64,000 bases of DNA from positions 62,001-126,000 of the forward strand of contig NZ_NEFF01000004.1 of NCBI RefSeq assembly GCF_002252045.1, given 5' to 3'. This document shows positions 35,770-45,668 of this stretch, one piece after another. Within the stretch, counting starts at the first letter, position 1, and every line of letters starts with the position of its first letter. The notes under the pieces are model-generated. The model did not search any database, was not told the DNA's origin, and saw only the letters and a program-made list of their open reading frames with translations. The position numbers and the translations under genes were made by a program. Source of the stretch: Ignatzschineria sp. F8392. GTDB lineage: Bacteria; Pseudomonadota; Gammaproteobacteria; Cardiobacteriales; Wohlfahrtiimonadaceae.

Positions 35770-37521
35770 ATGAATTTTATTAAACATGCCTCTCCCTTTC
35801 TATTTTTTACCGGTAAAGGCGGTGTTGGAAAAACATCTATTGCCGCCTCCACGGCTGTAACGCTGGCGGATATGGGGAAAAAGGTATTAATTGTTAGTAC
35901 CGATCCTGCTTCTAATATTGCTCAAGTATTCGGGCAAAAAGTAGGTTCACATATTACCGAGATAAAGGCTGTTTCAAATCTTTCAGCGATTGAAATTAAT
36001 CCTCACGATGCGGCTGAAGCCTATCGTAAAAAAATAATTGATCCTATTAAAGGCACACTTCCTGAAGATGTTATTGCCGGAATAGAAGAGCAATTATCTG
36101 GAGCATGTACCACTGAAATTGCGGCATTTGATGAGTTTACAGCACTATTAACAAATAGTGATATTAAGCGTGAATTTGATCATATTGTCTTTGATACAGC
36201 ACCTACTGGTCATACTATTAGAATGCTATCGTTGCCAGGTGCTTGGAGCGAATTCTTAGAAGCTTCACCAGAAGGCGCTTCTTGCTTAGGACCTTTAGCA
36301 GGACTAGAAAAACAGAAAACTCAATATAAAGCTGCGGTTGATGCTTTAGCTGATGAAAAAATGACAACGATGGTTCTTGTCTCTCGAGCGCAAAGAAGTG
36401 CAATCAATGAGGTATCTAAAACTTTCGATGAACTGTATGCTCTTGGAATTCATAAACAATATCTCGTGATCAATGGCTTATTTCCTAAAGAAGAAGCGCA
36501 GAAGGATGAACTAGGGGCTACAATTTATGAAAGAGAGCAAAAAATTTTAAAAGCCATCCCATCAAATCTTGAGAAATTATCGATTGATTATATCCCTTTA
36601 AAACCCTTTAATTTAGTGGGGATTGATTACTTAAGATTACTGTTAAATCGTGAGAATCTCTCGTTTGAAACATTGATAACACCCGAAGCAATCAATGTTA
36701 CTGTTCCCAATTTAGCAACTATGGTAGAAAAACTTGCTCAAAAGGATACGGGATTATTAATGCTAATGGGGAAGGGCGGTGTCGGGAAAACAACGATGGC
36801 CGCAGCAATTGCCGTTAAATTAGCGCAAATGGGGAAACAGGTTCATCTATCGACATCTGATCCTGCAGCACATTTAGCATCGACTTTAAATGATGAAGCG
36901 TTGAGCAATTTAACCATCAGTCGCATTGATCCTACTGCGGAAACTGAAAGATATCGTGGGGAAGTGATGAAACGCCATGGGGATAATTTAAGTGATAGTG
37001 AAAAAGCTGTTTTAGAGGAAGATTTAAGATCACCTTGTACCGAAGAGATTGCGATTTTCCAAGCATTCTCGAGAATTATCAGAGAATCTAGTAAAAAGAT
37101 TGTCGTAATGGATACAGCGCCAACGGGGCATACACTACTATTATTAGATGCAACAGGTGCCTATCACAATGAAGTGATTAAGCAAATGGGTAGTAAAGGC
37201 GTTACAACGCCGATGATGCAGATTCAAGATCCCGATAAAACAAAGGTTATTCTTGTGACACTTGCGGAAACAACGCCCATTACAGAAGCTCAGCATCTTG
37301 AAGAAGATTTAGGTAGAGCAGGAATTCAACCATGGGGCTGGATCGTCAATAACAGTTTAGTCAATTATCCTACTCGATCAGGACTCCTAAAAGAGCGAGC
37401 CTTGAAAGAAAAAGCGGAAATTGAAAAGGTATCAAAACGTCAAGAAAACTTAGCGCTTGTTAGGTTACAAAATGATGAGCCTGTAGGCATAGAAGGATTA
37501 AGTAAACTTTTTCATCACTGA
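35770..37521 (+). CDS. arsA: Arsenite efflux ATPase ArsA
   Basis: 583 residues, the usual length, with two homologous halves. Each half has a P-loop: FFTGKGGVGKTSIAAS (about 13-28) and LMGKGGVGKTTMAAAI (about 333-348). Signature DTAPTGHT occurs in both (about 140 and 455). The metal-site cysteines are seen as GACTTEIAAF and SPCTEEIAIF plus EGASCLGP. It energises ArsB for arsenite extrusion. The gene starts 154 bp after arsR and no arsD lies between, unusual because ArsD normally delivers As(III) to ArsA. Confidence 0.93.
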   Translation: MNFIKHASPFLFFTGKGGVGKTSIAASTAVTLADMGKKVLIVSTDPASNIAQVFGQKVGSHITEIKAVSNLSAIEINPHDAAEAYRKKIIDPIKGTLPEDVIAGIEEQLSGACTTEIAAFDEFTALLTNSDIKREFDHIVFDTAPTGHTIRMLSLPGAWSEFLEASPEGASCLGPLAGLEKQKTQYKAAVDALADEKMTTMVLVSRAQRSAINEVSKTFDELYALGIHKQYLVINGLFPKEEAQKDELGATIYEREQKILKAIPSNLEKLSIDYIPLKPFNLVGIDYLRLLLNRENLSFETLITPEAINVTVPNLATMVEKLAQKDTGLLMLMGKGGVGKTTMAAAIAVKLAQMGKQVHLSTSDPAAHLASTLNDEALSNLTISRIDPTAETERYRGEVMKRHGDNLSDSEKAVLEEDLRSPCTEEIAIFQAFSRIIRESSKKIVVMDTAPTGHTLLLLDATGAYHNEVIKQMGSKGVTTPMMQIQDPDKTKVILVTLAETTPITEAQHLEEDLGRAGIQPWGWIVNNSLVNYPTRSGLLKERALKEKAEIEKVSKRQENLALVRLQNDEPVGIEGLSKLFHH

Positions 37522-37602
37522 TAAGCATTATTTTTATAAATAAATCATATATTGATAAGCTCCTTTATTAGGGGCTTATTGATCTTTTTTAGGAAATTAC
37601 TG

Positions 37603-38886
37603 ATGATAGCAGCAATTATTATATTTATACTGACTTTGGTGTTAGTCATATGGCAACCCAAAGGTTTAGGAATTGGTTGGAGCGCCTCTATTGGCGCTAT
37701 ATTAGCACTTTTATTTGGGGTGATTACCTTTGAAGATATTCCCCTCGTTTGGGAGATTATTTGGAATGCGACGATTACTTTTATCGCCATTATTATTATT
37801 AGTTTAATTTTAGATGAAGCAGGCTTTTTTAAATGGGCGGCCTTACATATTGCCAGATTTGGCAACGGTAATAGTCGAAAACTATTCACCTATCTAATTC
37901 TGCTCGGGGCTTTAGTTGCGGCATTCTTTGCCAATGATGGTGCGGCTCTCATTATTACACCAATCGTTATGGCCATGCTTCTATCTTTAGGCGTTAGCCG
38001 AGCAACAACGCTTGCATTTGTGATGGCTGCTGGCTTTATCGCTGATACAGGAAGTTTGCCATTTATTGTTTCGAATCTCGTTAATATCGTTTCAGCGGAT
38101 TATTTTGATATTAACTTTACACGTTATGCCTCTGTTATGTTGCCGGTAAATATCGTTTCTGTTGTCACAACATTAATTGTGCTCCATCTCTTTTTTAGAA
38201 GAGATACAAAATTTTCATATAACGTTCATCACCTTGAAGCACCGAAAAATTCTATTGTGGATCTAGCGACATTTAAAGCTGGATGGGGGATTTTAGTTTT
38301 TCTGTTGATTGGCTTCTTCACATCTGATTATTTAGAGATTCCTATCAGTTTAATCGCCTCTATTGCCGCATTAATTTTGGCATTGATTGCTTATCGAGGA
38401 AAGAAAATCAACCTTAAAACTGTTGTAAACGGTGCTCCTTGGCAAATCGTGATATTCTCCTTAGGCATGTATCTTGTAGTTTTTGGATTACGAAATGCAG
38501 GATTAACAGATTATATTACCGATATTCTCAATCATCTTGCGGATAACGGGTTATGGGCATCCATATTTGGAACAGGGGTTCTCACCGCTATTTTATCATC
38601 TGTGATGAATAATATGCCTACAGTATTGGTCGGCGTACTCTCTATTGATGCGAGTACGGCGGCAGGACTGACTGAAGAAGCGATGGTTTATGCAAACGTG
38701 ATCGGTAGTGATTTAGGCCCCAAAATAACGCCAATAGGAAGCCTCGCAACACTACTTTGGTTACATGTTTTATCTCAGAAGAACTTAAAAATCACTTGGG
38801 GATATTACTTCAAAGTCGGTATTATTTTAACCTCGCCAATTTTATTAGTCACTTTAGCAGCTTTGGCCATCAGGCTATCTTTCTAA
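37603..38886 (+). CDS. arsB: Arsenite efflux pump membrane subunit ArsB
   Basis: 427 residues, about 12 TM helices. The chosen ATG aligns with the E. coli ArsB start and has AGGAA upstream; the frame extends further up to a TTG that adds only an unlikely leader. Phrases [31 protein letters not shown] and NNMPTVLVG are characteristic of the ArsB type, not the ACR3 type. Pumps arsenite/antimonite out using ArsA ATP hydrolysis or the proton gradient. No arsC arsenate reductase lies in this window. Confidence 0.93.
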   Translation: MIAAIIIFILTLVLVIWQPKGLGIGWSASIGAILALLFGVITFEDIPLVWEIIWNATITFIAIIIISLILDEAGFFKWAALHIARFGNGNSRKLFTYLILLGALVAAFFANDGAALIITPIVMAMLLSLGVSRATTLAFVMAAGFIADTGSLPFIVSNLVNIVSADYFDINFTRYASVMLPVNIVSVVTTLIVLHLFFRRDTKFSYNVHHLEAPKNSIVDLATFKAGWGILVFLLIGFFTSDYLEIPISLIASIAALILALIAYRGKKINLKTVVNGAPWQIVIFSLGMYLVVFGLRNAGLTDYITDILNHLADNGLWASIFGTGVLTAILSSVMNNMPTVLVGVLSIDASTAAGLTEEAMVYANVIGSDLGPKITPIGSLATLLWLHVLSQKNLKITWGYYFKVGIILTSPILLVTLAALAIRLSF

Positions 38887-38916
38887 TACAAGTAGAAATT
38901 GAATATAAATACTTTT

Positions 38917-38951
38917 AATGAAACCTCAAGATTTATTCTGAGGTTTCATTA
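38917..38951 (+). terminator. Terminator-like hairpin after arsB
   Basis: AATGAAACCTCA (38917-38928) pairs perfectly with TGAGGTTTCATT (38939-38950). The trailing sequence has only a short T content, so efficiency is uncertain. Confidence 0.6.
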
Positions 38952-39679
38952 CGTAAGCTTACGATTAATATTAATTTGGGATCGTTATTATGAATCTATA
39001 AGAGATAGATATTTATGAGTTAGGACTGTATAAACATACTATTTAACATAATATATAGAATCAGACACCTTATATATCTCTCATATATAGATAGGTGAGT
39101 ACCCTCTTTAAAGCTTACTACCCATTTTGATCCTTATTCTTTTATCTTATGTTCCTATTTAAGCCTATTTAAGATTTTAGACTTTAGACTTTTAGTCATA
39201 GAGTTTCATTCATCATCTATGATGACCATCATTGGATTTAGATGAAGATGACTTTGAAGCCTTTAAAGACTTTAAAGACTTTAAAGGCTTTAAAGGCTTT
39301 TAAGACTCTGAGGCTTGAGAGAGATTCTCTAAAAATTTATATCTTAGCAGTTTATATCTAGTACGTTTAGCTGAAATACTTTTGATCTATTTTGCTGAAG
39401 ATTAATCGCACCAATTTTACGATTAATGGTTCATATGAAATCTATTAAAGATAGGCGTTAAAAAAGGATCAGGAGAAATTCCACAACCCTTTCGATGGGT
39501 TTGATTAGTAATCGCTCAAAATTGTTCAAACATCGCTATCTATCTGCTCTATTGAGGAAGATTACTCAATGACGGTCTTTTAGATATATTACACATTGCG
39601 TGTTGCATGCAACTGTCACATATGATAAAAATACCAATAAGCTAAACGAATTGATAAGTAAGGAGAGATCTTTAAAATA
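38952..39679. other. Gene-free, low-complexity stretch (728 bp)
   Basis: No convincing gene on either strand. At 39252-39305 a 9-10 bp unit, GACTTTAAA/GGCTTTAAA, repeats about six times in a row. TTAGACTTT words occur nearby. The rest is AT-rich without recognised motifs. It lies between the ars operon and the GntR regulator. Confidence 0.6.
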
Positions 39680-40399
39680 TTACTGTTTATGAATCCAGGA
39701 GAACTGTTCGAGAATATCGGTATCATTCCAATTTTCACGGCTATTTGATTCTTGTGTCACTAAGAGACGTGCGGTATTGATAATATGGCGCTCCATCTCT
39801 TTGCCGGCATTATCTGGGTCACCATTTAGGATCGCTTTATGTAATCCTTGATGATCCTCAAAAGCTTCAAGACAGGTGCGTGAATGAGGAATAGTACTCG
39901 GTCCCGATAGTAAAACGGTATTACGGGTATTATCGATAATGGTCAGCGCCCTTTCGACGGCGGCAATTTTAAGAAGTGCTGAGTGATACTCTTTATCTGC
40001 TTGAAGTGTTGCTTTTGCATCATCTGCCTCTGCTGCTTTAAAGAGGTTCTGATAAGCAATATTGAGCGCTTCAAGGTCATCTTCGGTCCGAATCATTGCC
40101 ACTTTTCGAACTAATGGTACTTCGAGCATCAGGCGAATTTGGAAAGATTCTAGAAGATCTTTTAAAGAGGTCGGAAGGATACGAATACCACGATTACGCT
40201 CAATACGGACCAGACCGATATTGGCCAGTTGTTGGGCGGCTTCTCGAATGGGGGTTCTCGATGCACCGACCCACTCCCCTATCTCAGTTGCTGAGTAGAG
40301 TTTTCCTGGTTCTAACACATTGTTAAGGATCGCTTCACGTAAGAGTTCAAACGCTTGATCAGAGAGACTTTCTATTTTTTTTAGTTTTTTCATATTCAA
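39680..40399 (-). CDS. GntR/FadR-family (FCD) transcriptional regulator
   Basis: 239 residues. An N-terminal winged helix (VLEPGKLYSATEIGEWVGASRTPIREAAQQLANIGLVRIE, about 35-75) is followed by a helical FCD ligand-binding domain with conserved Asp/His positions (DKEYHSALLKIA; HQGLHKAILNGD; MERHIINTARLL). It is divergent from lhgO with only 23 bp between the coding regions, so the two promoters must overlap and it very likely controls lhgO, as the FCD regulator CsiR/GlaR does in enterobacteria. Start at 40399 or the ATG two codons later. Confidence 0.8.
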   Translation of the reverse strand: MNMKKLKKIESLSDQAFELLREAILNNVLEPGKLYSATEIGEWVGASRTPIREAAQQLANIGLVRIERNRGIRILPTSLKDLLESFQIRLMLEVPLVRKVAMIRTEDDLEALNIAYQNLFKAAEADDAKATLQADKEYHSALLKIAAVERALTIIDNTRNTVLLSGPSTIPHSRTCLEAFEDHQGLHKAILNGDPDNAGKEMERHIINTARLLVTQESNSRENWNDTDILEQFSWIHKQ

Positions 40400-40422
40400 G
40401 TATCGTAATTAAGGAGATAAAT

Positions 40423-41640
40423 GTGTCAACCATCAACTATGCAGTGATTGGAGGAGGAATCAACGGACTCTCCGTTGCAAGACAGCTTCTCATCGACTAT
40501 CCCGATGCCAATGTGACCCTTTTTGAAAAAGAGTCGGAGGTTGCAAGACATCAAACAAGCCATAACTCCGGCGTGGTGCATGCAGGATTATATTATGCAA
40601 AGGGTAGCCTAAAAGCAAGATTATGTCGACGTGGTGTGGAGCTTGTTCGTGATTATTGTCAAACGAATAATCTTCCTTATGATCAGTGTGGAAAAGTTGT
40701 GGTCGCGCTCAATGAGATTGAAGAGGAACGATTAAAAAAACTCTATCAAATCGCCCTCGATAACGAAGTACCCAATGTTCGCATGCTCTATGGTGATGAA
40801 ATTAAAGAGGTGGAGCCCAACTGTATTGGTGTTGCTGCCCTTCACTCTCCTGAAACGGCGATCGTCAGCTATGAAGCGATTGCAAAACGTATTGCCGAAG
40901 AGATTCGGGAGCGTGGCGGCAAAATCGAACTCAATAGCCCTGTAGAATCGATCACCAATCGCTCTGATGGTAAGATTAAGATCACACTTGCCGGCAATCG
41001 TGCTATTCCTACAGAATTTGATTATGCGATAAGCTGTGCCGGCTTGCAATCAGATCGATTAGCGAAGAATTCAGGTGATATCGATACGCCTAAAATAGTC
41101 CCCTTCTTTGGGCAATATTTTGTTTTAGATGATCAATATACAGATGATGTTAAAGGGCTTATCTACCCCGTTCCTGATCCTAAATATCCATTTTTAGGTG
41201 TCCATTTTACCAAACGTATTGATGGAAAAATGACAATCGGCCCCAATGCCTTTCTCTCTAAAGGGCGTGAAAATTATGATGGTAAAGGATTTAATTGGCG
41301 CGATATTAAAGAGTATCTCCTCTATCCTGGCTTTTGGCGCTTTGCTTTTCGTAATATTCCCGCCGCTATGCGCGAGTCTAAGACGGTTTTTAGCCAACAA
41401 AACTTTATTAATGAAGCGACTAAATATGTGCCGAGCCTCGCTAAAATGACGGTCAAGCCAGCAACAAGAGGGATTAGAGCGCAAGCAATGGAAGCAGATG
41501 GAACGTTAGTTGATGACTTTGTGATTCGTCGTGATGGGAATATTACCCATATCCGCAATGCGCCATCACCGGGAGCGACCTCTTCTATGGCAATCGCAGA
41601 GTATATTGTGCGAGAAGTGATGCTGGGAAAAGAGCATTAA
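40423..41640 (+). CDS. lhgO: L-2-hydroxyglutarate dehydrogenase/oxidase
   Basis: 405 residues from a GTG with an excellent AAGGAG site. The FAD-binding Rossmann start is YAVIGGGINGLSVARQLL. HQTSHNSGVVHAGLYYAKGSLKARLCRRG is the hallmark of the LhgO family, and the C-terminal GIRAQAM and PGATSSMAIAEYI fit too. It oxidises L-2-hydroxyglutarate to 2-oxoglutarate, passing electrons to the membrane quinone pool. Single gene, divergent from its likely regulator and not followed by the csiD-gab genes seen in E. coli. Confidence 0.9.
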   Translation: MSTINYAVIGGGINGLSVARQLLIDYPDANVTLFEKESEVARHQTSHNSGVVHAGLYYAKGSLKARLCRRGVELVRDYCQTNNLPYDQCGKVVVALNEIEEERLKKLYQIALDNEVPNVRMLYGDEIKEVEPNCIGVAALHSPETAIVSYEAIAKRIAEEIRERGGKIELNSPVESITNRSDGKIKITLAGNRAIPTEFDYAISCAGLQSDRLAKNSGDIDTPKIVPFFGQYFVLDDQYTDDVKGLIYPVPDPKYPFLGVHFTKRIDGKMTIGPNAFLSKGRENYDGKGFNWRDIKEYLLYPGFWRFAFRNIPAAMRESKTVFSQQNFINEATKYVPSLAKMTVKPATRGIRAQAMEADGTLVDDFVIRRDGNITHIRNAPSPGATSSMAIAEYIVREVMLGKEH

Positions 41641-41720
41641 GATTTCACTAGTAGATTTTATTAGTAATTTTTACTAATGAACTAATGAACTAATGAATAA
41701 TACTAATGAAGAAGTGTATA

Positions 41721-41750
41721 TAGCCTTTGATATGTAAGTATCAAAGGCTA
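41721..41750. terminator. Bidirectional hairpin between lhgO and corA
   Basis: TAGCCTTTGATA (41721-41732) pairs perfectly with TATCAAAGGCTA (41739-41750). It lies between two convergent genes; flanks lack a strong T-tract on either side. Confidence 0.6.
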
Positions 41751-41810
41751 ATTGAAATTAAGTTAAAGAAAACTGAATTAAAGGTTAAGTTAACGGGGGG
41801 GTTCTGAATT

Positions 41811-42758
41811 TCAGAAGAATCTCTTCTTGAAGAAGATGCCGGCAACTACGCCACTGAGTACCACCATTATTGCGATCAGTAACATAAATGCCTCTGGTTC
41901 ATCTTGATATGGCAAGGGAACATTCATCCCATAGATGCTCGCAATTAATGTTGGAATCGAGAGCACAATCGTCATTGCCGTTAAAAGCTTAACCACATGG
42001 CTCACATTATTTTGAATAATATTGCCATAAGCATCCATCACATTATTGGCATTGAGTTGGTTGATCTCTGCAACAGAGTAAGCCTGCTCAAGCTCAATAA
42101 TGGTGTCATCAAATAACTCTTGTCCATCTGCGATGAGCTCTAGGTGGTGCTCATGATTAATCTTTCTCATAAGATGTAACATCTGTTTAAGAGAGATTGT
42201 CATATCGAGTAATCCATCGTTGAGATAGAGTAATGTATAGAGCTCTGAATTGCGATATGAGCGGGAGAGCTCCTCCTCTGCTTCTGCGATCTCATGCTCC
42301 ATGGTATGCATCAATTTAAGATAACGTTGTGCAGTGTGATGAAGGAGATCGAGCGTATTTTGAATAAGCCGCTCTGCCCCTAAACCTTGGCAGTTTCGAA
42401 TAAAATTCTCCCGTAATTGTGGCGTCTCGACACCACAGATTGTTACAAGGTGAGAGCCGGTCAGCACGATACCAAATGGCACTGTGCGGTAACGGATACC
42501 ATCGCTATTTTTCTCAATTTCCCGATTCACTGTGGGGACATGGATAATAATGTAGGTGATCCCGGCACTCTTCTCAATCATCGGCCGAGTGTTAGGATCG
42601 AGTGCTTCTGCAATAAAATGGCTGGAGATCCCCAATTGGCGATTCATCTTGAGTCGCTCTGCCGCTGTGGGGGCAATCACCTCTACCCAATTCTCTTGCG
42701 TGATCTCTGATTCATGGTAGTAGCTATTGCGAATAAGGTTTTTATAGATCTGCATCAT
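41811..42758 (-). CDS. CorA-family Mg2+/divalent cation channel, third of three
   Basis: 315 residues, the normal CorA length. A large N-terminal cytoplasmic domain and stalk helix are followed by two TM helices at the C-terminus, with the selectivity motif in IYGMNVPLPYQDEPEA (GMN intact) and a basic end (FFKKRFF). It imports Mg2+ (possibly Co2+/Ni2+) down its gradient. It is the last of three tandem paralogues preceded by an Mg2+-sensing leader, which supports magnesium as the physiological ion. Confidence 0.85.
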   Translation of the reverse strand: MMQIYKNLIRNSYYHESEITQENWVEVIAPTAAERLKMNRQLGISSHFIAEALDPNTRPMIEKSAGITYIIIHVPTVNREIEKNSDGIRYRTVPFGIVLTGSHLVTICGVETPQLRENFIRNCQGLGAERLIQNTLDLLHHTAQRYLKLMHTMEHEIAEAEEELSRSYRNSELYTLLYLNDGLLDMTISLKQMLHLMRKINHEHHLELIADGQELFDDTIIELEQAYSVAEINQLNANNVMDAYGNIIQNNVSHVVKLLTAMTIVLSIPTLIASIYGMNVPLPYQDEPEAFMLLIAIMVVLSGVVAGIFFKKRFF

Positions 42759-42846
42759 TGTGATACCTCCGATATTGTTGGCTGTTTCTTCTGTTTCTGC
42801 TTATATCTTCGAATTTTTTCTTCAATCTCGATTCCCGACTCTTCGA

Positions 42847-43797
42847 TCAATGTAGGCGGAGATAACGCTTAAAGTAGAAAAAGAGTATGAGTAGTAGACT
42901 CAATCCCGCCATGATGGTGGCGACGATAATGGTAGTCGTAGGATCATCTTCATTCGGTAGCGCAACATTCATTGAGAAGATCGAACCAATCATCGTAGGA
43001 ATAATCATCACAATGGCGATAGCGGTAAGCGCTTTTAAAACGGTATTGAGATTGTTATGGACAATTGCGGCATAAGCATCCATTAGGTTACTAAGGCTCT
43101 CTCGACGCATCTCGGCAACTTCGGCCGATTGCTCAATATCGACTAAAATTGTATCGAGCAGTTTTCGATCAGATTCTTGAATTTTAAAAGTGCGTCCTTG
43201 CATCATCTGGCGATAGAGAATGGCCAAGGCGGAGAGCGAAGTTGAGAAGAAGACTAGACTCTTACTCAATTCGATTAAGCTAAAGAGCTCTCTATTTTGG
43301 TAAGAGGCACGTAATTTTTGTTGCAATGCTGCCGCGGCATCATTGATATACCCTAAATGATCATCATACGCTTTTGCCACCGCTTTAAAGAGCAGTAGCG
43401 TGATGCGCGTCTTCATCTCTGTCTGGAAATCGCCACACTCTCCATTGATGAGTTGCTCAATAAGAGGGTGATGCTGACGACTTACCAGAATGAGATTGCT
43501 ATCGGTATGAATGATCCCTAAAGGTTGAGTGATATAGGGTGGTTCATGTTTTTCCCCTGCCTTGGGATTTTTAATCGGAAGATTGAGAACAATAAGGTAC
43601 CCATGCTCATCTCGCTCTAAACGGGGTCGCTCATCTTGATCGAGGGCATCGGTAAAGAATTTTGCCGGCAATTGAAAATGGCGCGTCATCTGATTGATCT
43701 CATCCATATTAGGATCGATCAAAAGAAGGAGATGGTTAGGACGAATGACTGATTTTTGGATTAAGCGCTCATCGCTATTTTTGTAGATGGTTAACAT
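42847..43797 (-). CDS. CorA-family cation transporter with altered GMN motif, second of three
   Basis: 316 residues, the same architecture as its neighbours, with two C-terminal TM helices and a basic tail (YFKRYLRLH). The signature reads IFSMNVALPNEDDP: the nearly invariant Gly of GMN is replaced by Ser. In studied CorA proteins, changes in this motif generally abolish Mg2+ transport, so this copy may carry another ion, work only in mixed pentamers, or be inactive. The frame is intact and the copies are well diverged from each other, suggesting retention under selection. Confidence 0.82.
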   Translation of the reverse strand: MLTIYKNSDERLIQKSVIRPNHLLLLIDPNMDEINQMTRHFQLPAKFFTDALDQDERPRLERDEHGYLIVLNLPIKNPKAGEKHEPPYITQPLGIIHTDSNLILVSRQHHPLIEQLINGECGDFQTEMKTRITLLLFKAVAKAYDDHLGYINDAAAALQQKLRASYQNRELFSLIELSKSLVFFSTSLSALAILYRQMMQGRTFKIQESDRKLLDTILVDIEQSAEVAEMRRESLSNLMDAYAAIVHNNLNTVLKALTAIAIVMIIPTMIGSIFSMNVALPNEDDPTTTIIVATIMAGLSLLLILFFYFKRYLRLH

Positions 43798-43945
43798 GAT
43801 GTTACTCCTCTATCTAGGCCGATTTATAATGTTCGGATTAAATTTGATCTCTCACGAGATTGATTATTACTGATTGTTATTGGTTATTATCGGTTATTAC
43901 TGATTGTTATCGGATGCTATTGAGTGTTATCGATTGCAGGTTGCT

Positions 43946-44881
43946 TTAAAGCATCTTTTTAACCTTAAAGATGAGTAGTGCTCCCACGATTAAGATGCCG
44001 GTGATGATGCCTAAGAGCGTTAGGGCGTAAGGTTCATCTTGAAATGGCAAGGGGGTATTCATGCCGTAGAGCGCAGCAATCGACATCGGGATTGCTGAGA
44101 TGGTGATAAAGATCGTTAAATATTGCACTGAAAGGCTGAGATTATTCTCAATCAGTGCGGAGTAGGCATCCATCAAGTTACGCAAATTGGCATTATAGAC
44201 ACGAGCTAAATTCTCTGCTTGAGCCGTCTCTACAATAAGATCAGAGAGCTGCAGATCCTGCTCATAATCTGCTTTTAGAGTGCTCTGCTCATAAATTAGA
44301 TTGAGAAGTTTATGGTTATGCTTTAAAGCTTTTGCAAAAAAGAGGAAACTTTTATTGTAATTGAGAAGTTGATAGACAGATTGGTTGTTAAAAGCGCTTT
44401 TGAGCTCATCTTCCATCTTTGTTGTCTCCCTCTCAATCTCTTTTGTTGCAAGAATAAAACTCTCCGTAGTCAATTCTAAAAGGCGATAGACAAAGCTTGT
44501 CACATCGGCAAAAGCCCACGTTACTAAATATTCATGCTCAAGATGCATCAAGAGCGGTGTTTCATCCTCTAAAATAGTGATCACTCGATTCCCCTTAATA
44601 AGGATTGTTAAAAGGGTCACTTGGTAAGGGATGGCAGAATATGGGAGATTTCTTTTAGGAACATGAAGCCTTAAAAGAAGAAGATCGCCAATCTTTTTCT
44701 GCAGACTACCGCGAGGCTGATTGAGGGTATCGAGTGGTAGATTGAGCGAGTGAAGGAGTCTATCGACCTTCTCCTTACTCGGCGCGACTAGATTGACCCA
44801 AAGCGTTGTTGCTCGTTGTGCTTCTTGAGATCTGTTGGCGTTATTGAGTAAAATTCCATGCTCTGCTGGATAGATCGTCAT
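43946..44881 (-). CDS. CorA-family Mg2+/divalent cation channel, first of three
   Basis: 311 residues from the ATG at 44881, chosen because it has a strong AAGGAG site and lines up with the starts of the two paralogues; the open frame extends to 44923. C-terminal TM pair with LYGMNTPLPFQDEPYA (GMN intact) and a lysine-rich end. First gene after the M-box leader. A 148 bp spacer with degenerate TTATTACTGATTG repeats separates it from the next copy. Confidence 0.85.
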   Translation of the reverse strand: MTIYPAEHGILLNNANRSQEAQRATTLWVNLVAPSKEKVDRLLHSLNLPLDTLNQPRGSLQKKIGDLLLLRLHVPKRNLPYSAIPYQVTLLTILIKGNRVITILEDETPLLMHLEHEYLVTWAFADVTSFVYRLLELTTESFILATKEIERETTKMEDELKSAFNNQSVYQLLNYNKSFLFFAKALKHNHKLLNLIYEQSTLKADYEQDLQLSDLIVETAQAENLARVYNANLRNLMDAYSALIENNLSLSVQYLTIFITISAIPMSIAALYGMNTPLPFQDEPYALTLLGIITGILIVGALLIFKVKKML

Positions 44882-45226
44882 TATAAAACTCCTTTTTGCG
44901 AATGCCTTTGCTCTCTTTCTCAATAACGCTTAAAGTGCGTCACTGCCCTTTTGATGAGTATTGAGGGAGAGAACAATTTTGATAATCAGTTAGGTAAGGC
45001 TAAGTGCAATTGAGAGCAGCAATAATTGAGAGCAATCAAATGATCAAAGTTAATAAAAGCGCATATCAAAGCGTATATCCAAATATCCGAATATCTAAAC
45101 GGAATACACGAAATATATAAAACATATGAATATAAGCTAATAAAACTTATTGAGGGTAACGCAGCTTATCTGTTAAGGCTTAATTTTAAAGTTTAATTTT
45201 AAAGCTTATTTTTATAGCGATAACGC
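44882..45226 (-). other. Leader between riboswitch terminator and first corA
   Basis: About 345 bp of AT-rich transcribed leader without a convincing gene. Repeats of TTTAAAGCTTAATTTTAAAG type occur near 45175-45210. It may hold a second promoter or simply be untranslated sequence. Confidence 0.4.
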
Positions 45227-45261
45227 AAAAAAGCGTACCCTCAATCATGAAGGCACGCTTT
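45227..45261 (-). terminator. Intrinsic terminator of the M-box leader (expression platform)
   Basis: Read on the minus strand, AAAGCGTGCCTTCA pairs with TGAGGGTACGCTTT across a TGAT loop (14 pairs, with two G-U), followed by a T run. It lies ~120 nt after the M-box aptamer and before corA, so it should be the Mg2+-dependent off switch. Confidence 0.8.
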
Positions 45262-45379
45262 CTAGAGAGATAGTATCAAGATACTGATCTCTGTTATACG
45301 TTTTTAATCGACTCACAAGAGATCGATAGAGAGATTATCTCTACCAATTGATCTAAAAGTCTGATCGTCCTCCATTCAT

Positions 45380-45585
45380 TGAGCTTTAGCACTGTACGGC
45401 ATAAGATCAATCAGATATCAGGAGAAAGCGAGAGGAAGGTAACCCCTGCTTTATTCTATCTATCTTAATTGACTAGCTACGTTATAAACCACCTTAATTC
45501 GATAGTTTCTGTTCAAACCCGTTGGCGTCTTTGGACGTTTCTGGGCAGTAGCATATCTCCGTACAGGAGCCTCACCTAACGAGGT
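45380..45585 (-). ncRNA. M-box (ykoK leader) Mg2+ riboswitch
   Basis: On the minus strand the conserved M-box blocks occur in the right order: CGTTAGGTGAGGCTCCTGTA (from about 45583), GGAGATATGCTACTGCCCAG, AACGTCCAAAGACGCCAACG, GGTTTGAACAGAAA, then a variable stem, and the closing TATGCCGTACAGTGCTAAAG, GCTC at about 45380-45402. M-box RNAs fold on binding several Mg2+ ions and shut off Mg2+ importer genes when Mg2+ is ample. The downstream terminator and three corA genes fit this exactly. Confidence 0.93.
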
Positions 45586-45668
45586 ATTTTTAATTTGTTG
45601 GAGGAGATCATAGACTCAATAGTGCATCGATGTCAACTCTTTTCATAAAAAGAATTTTACTTTAAGCG

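Noticed and set aside
38952-39679. CRISPR array
   Set aside because: Repeats are 9-10 bp, contiguous and without spacers; no cas genes in the window.
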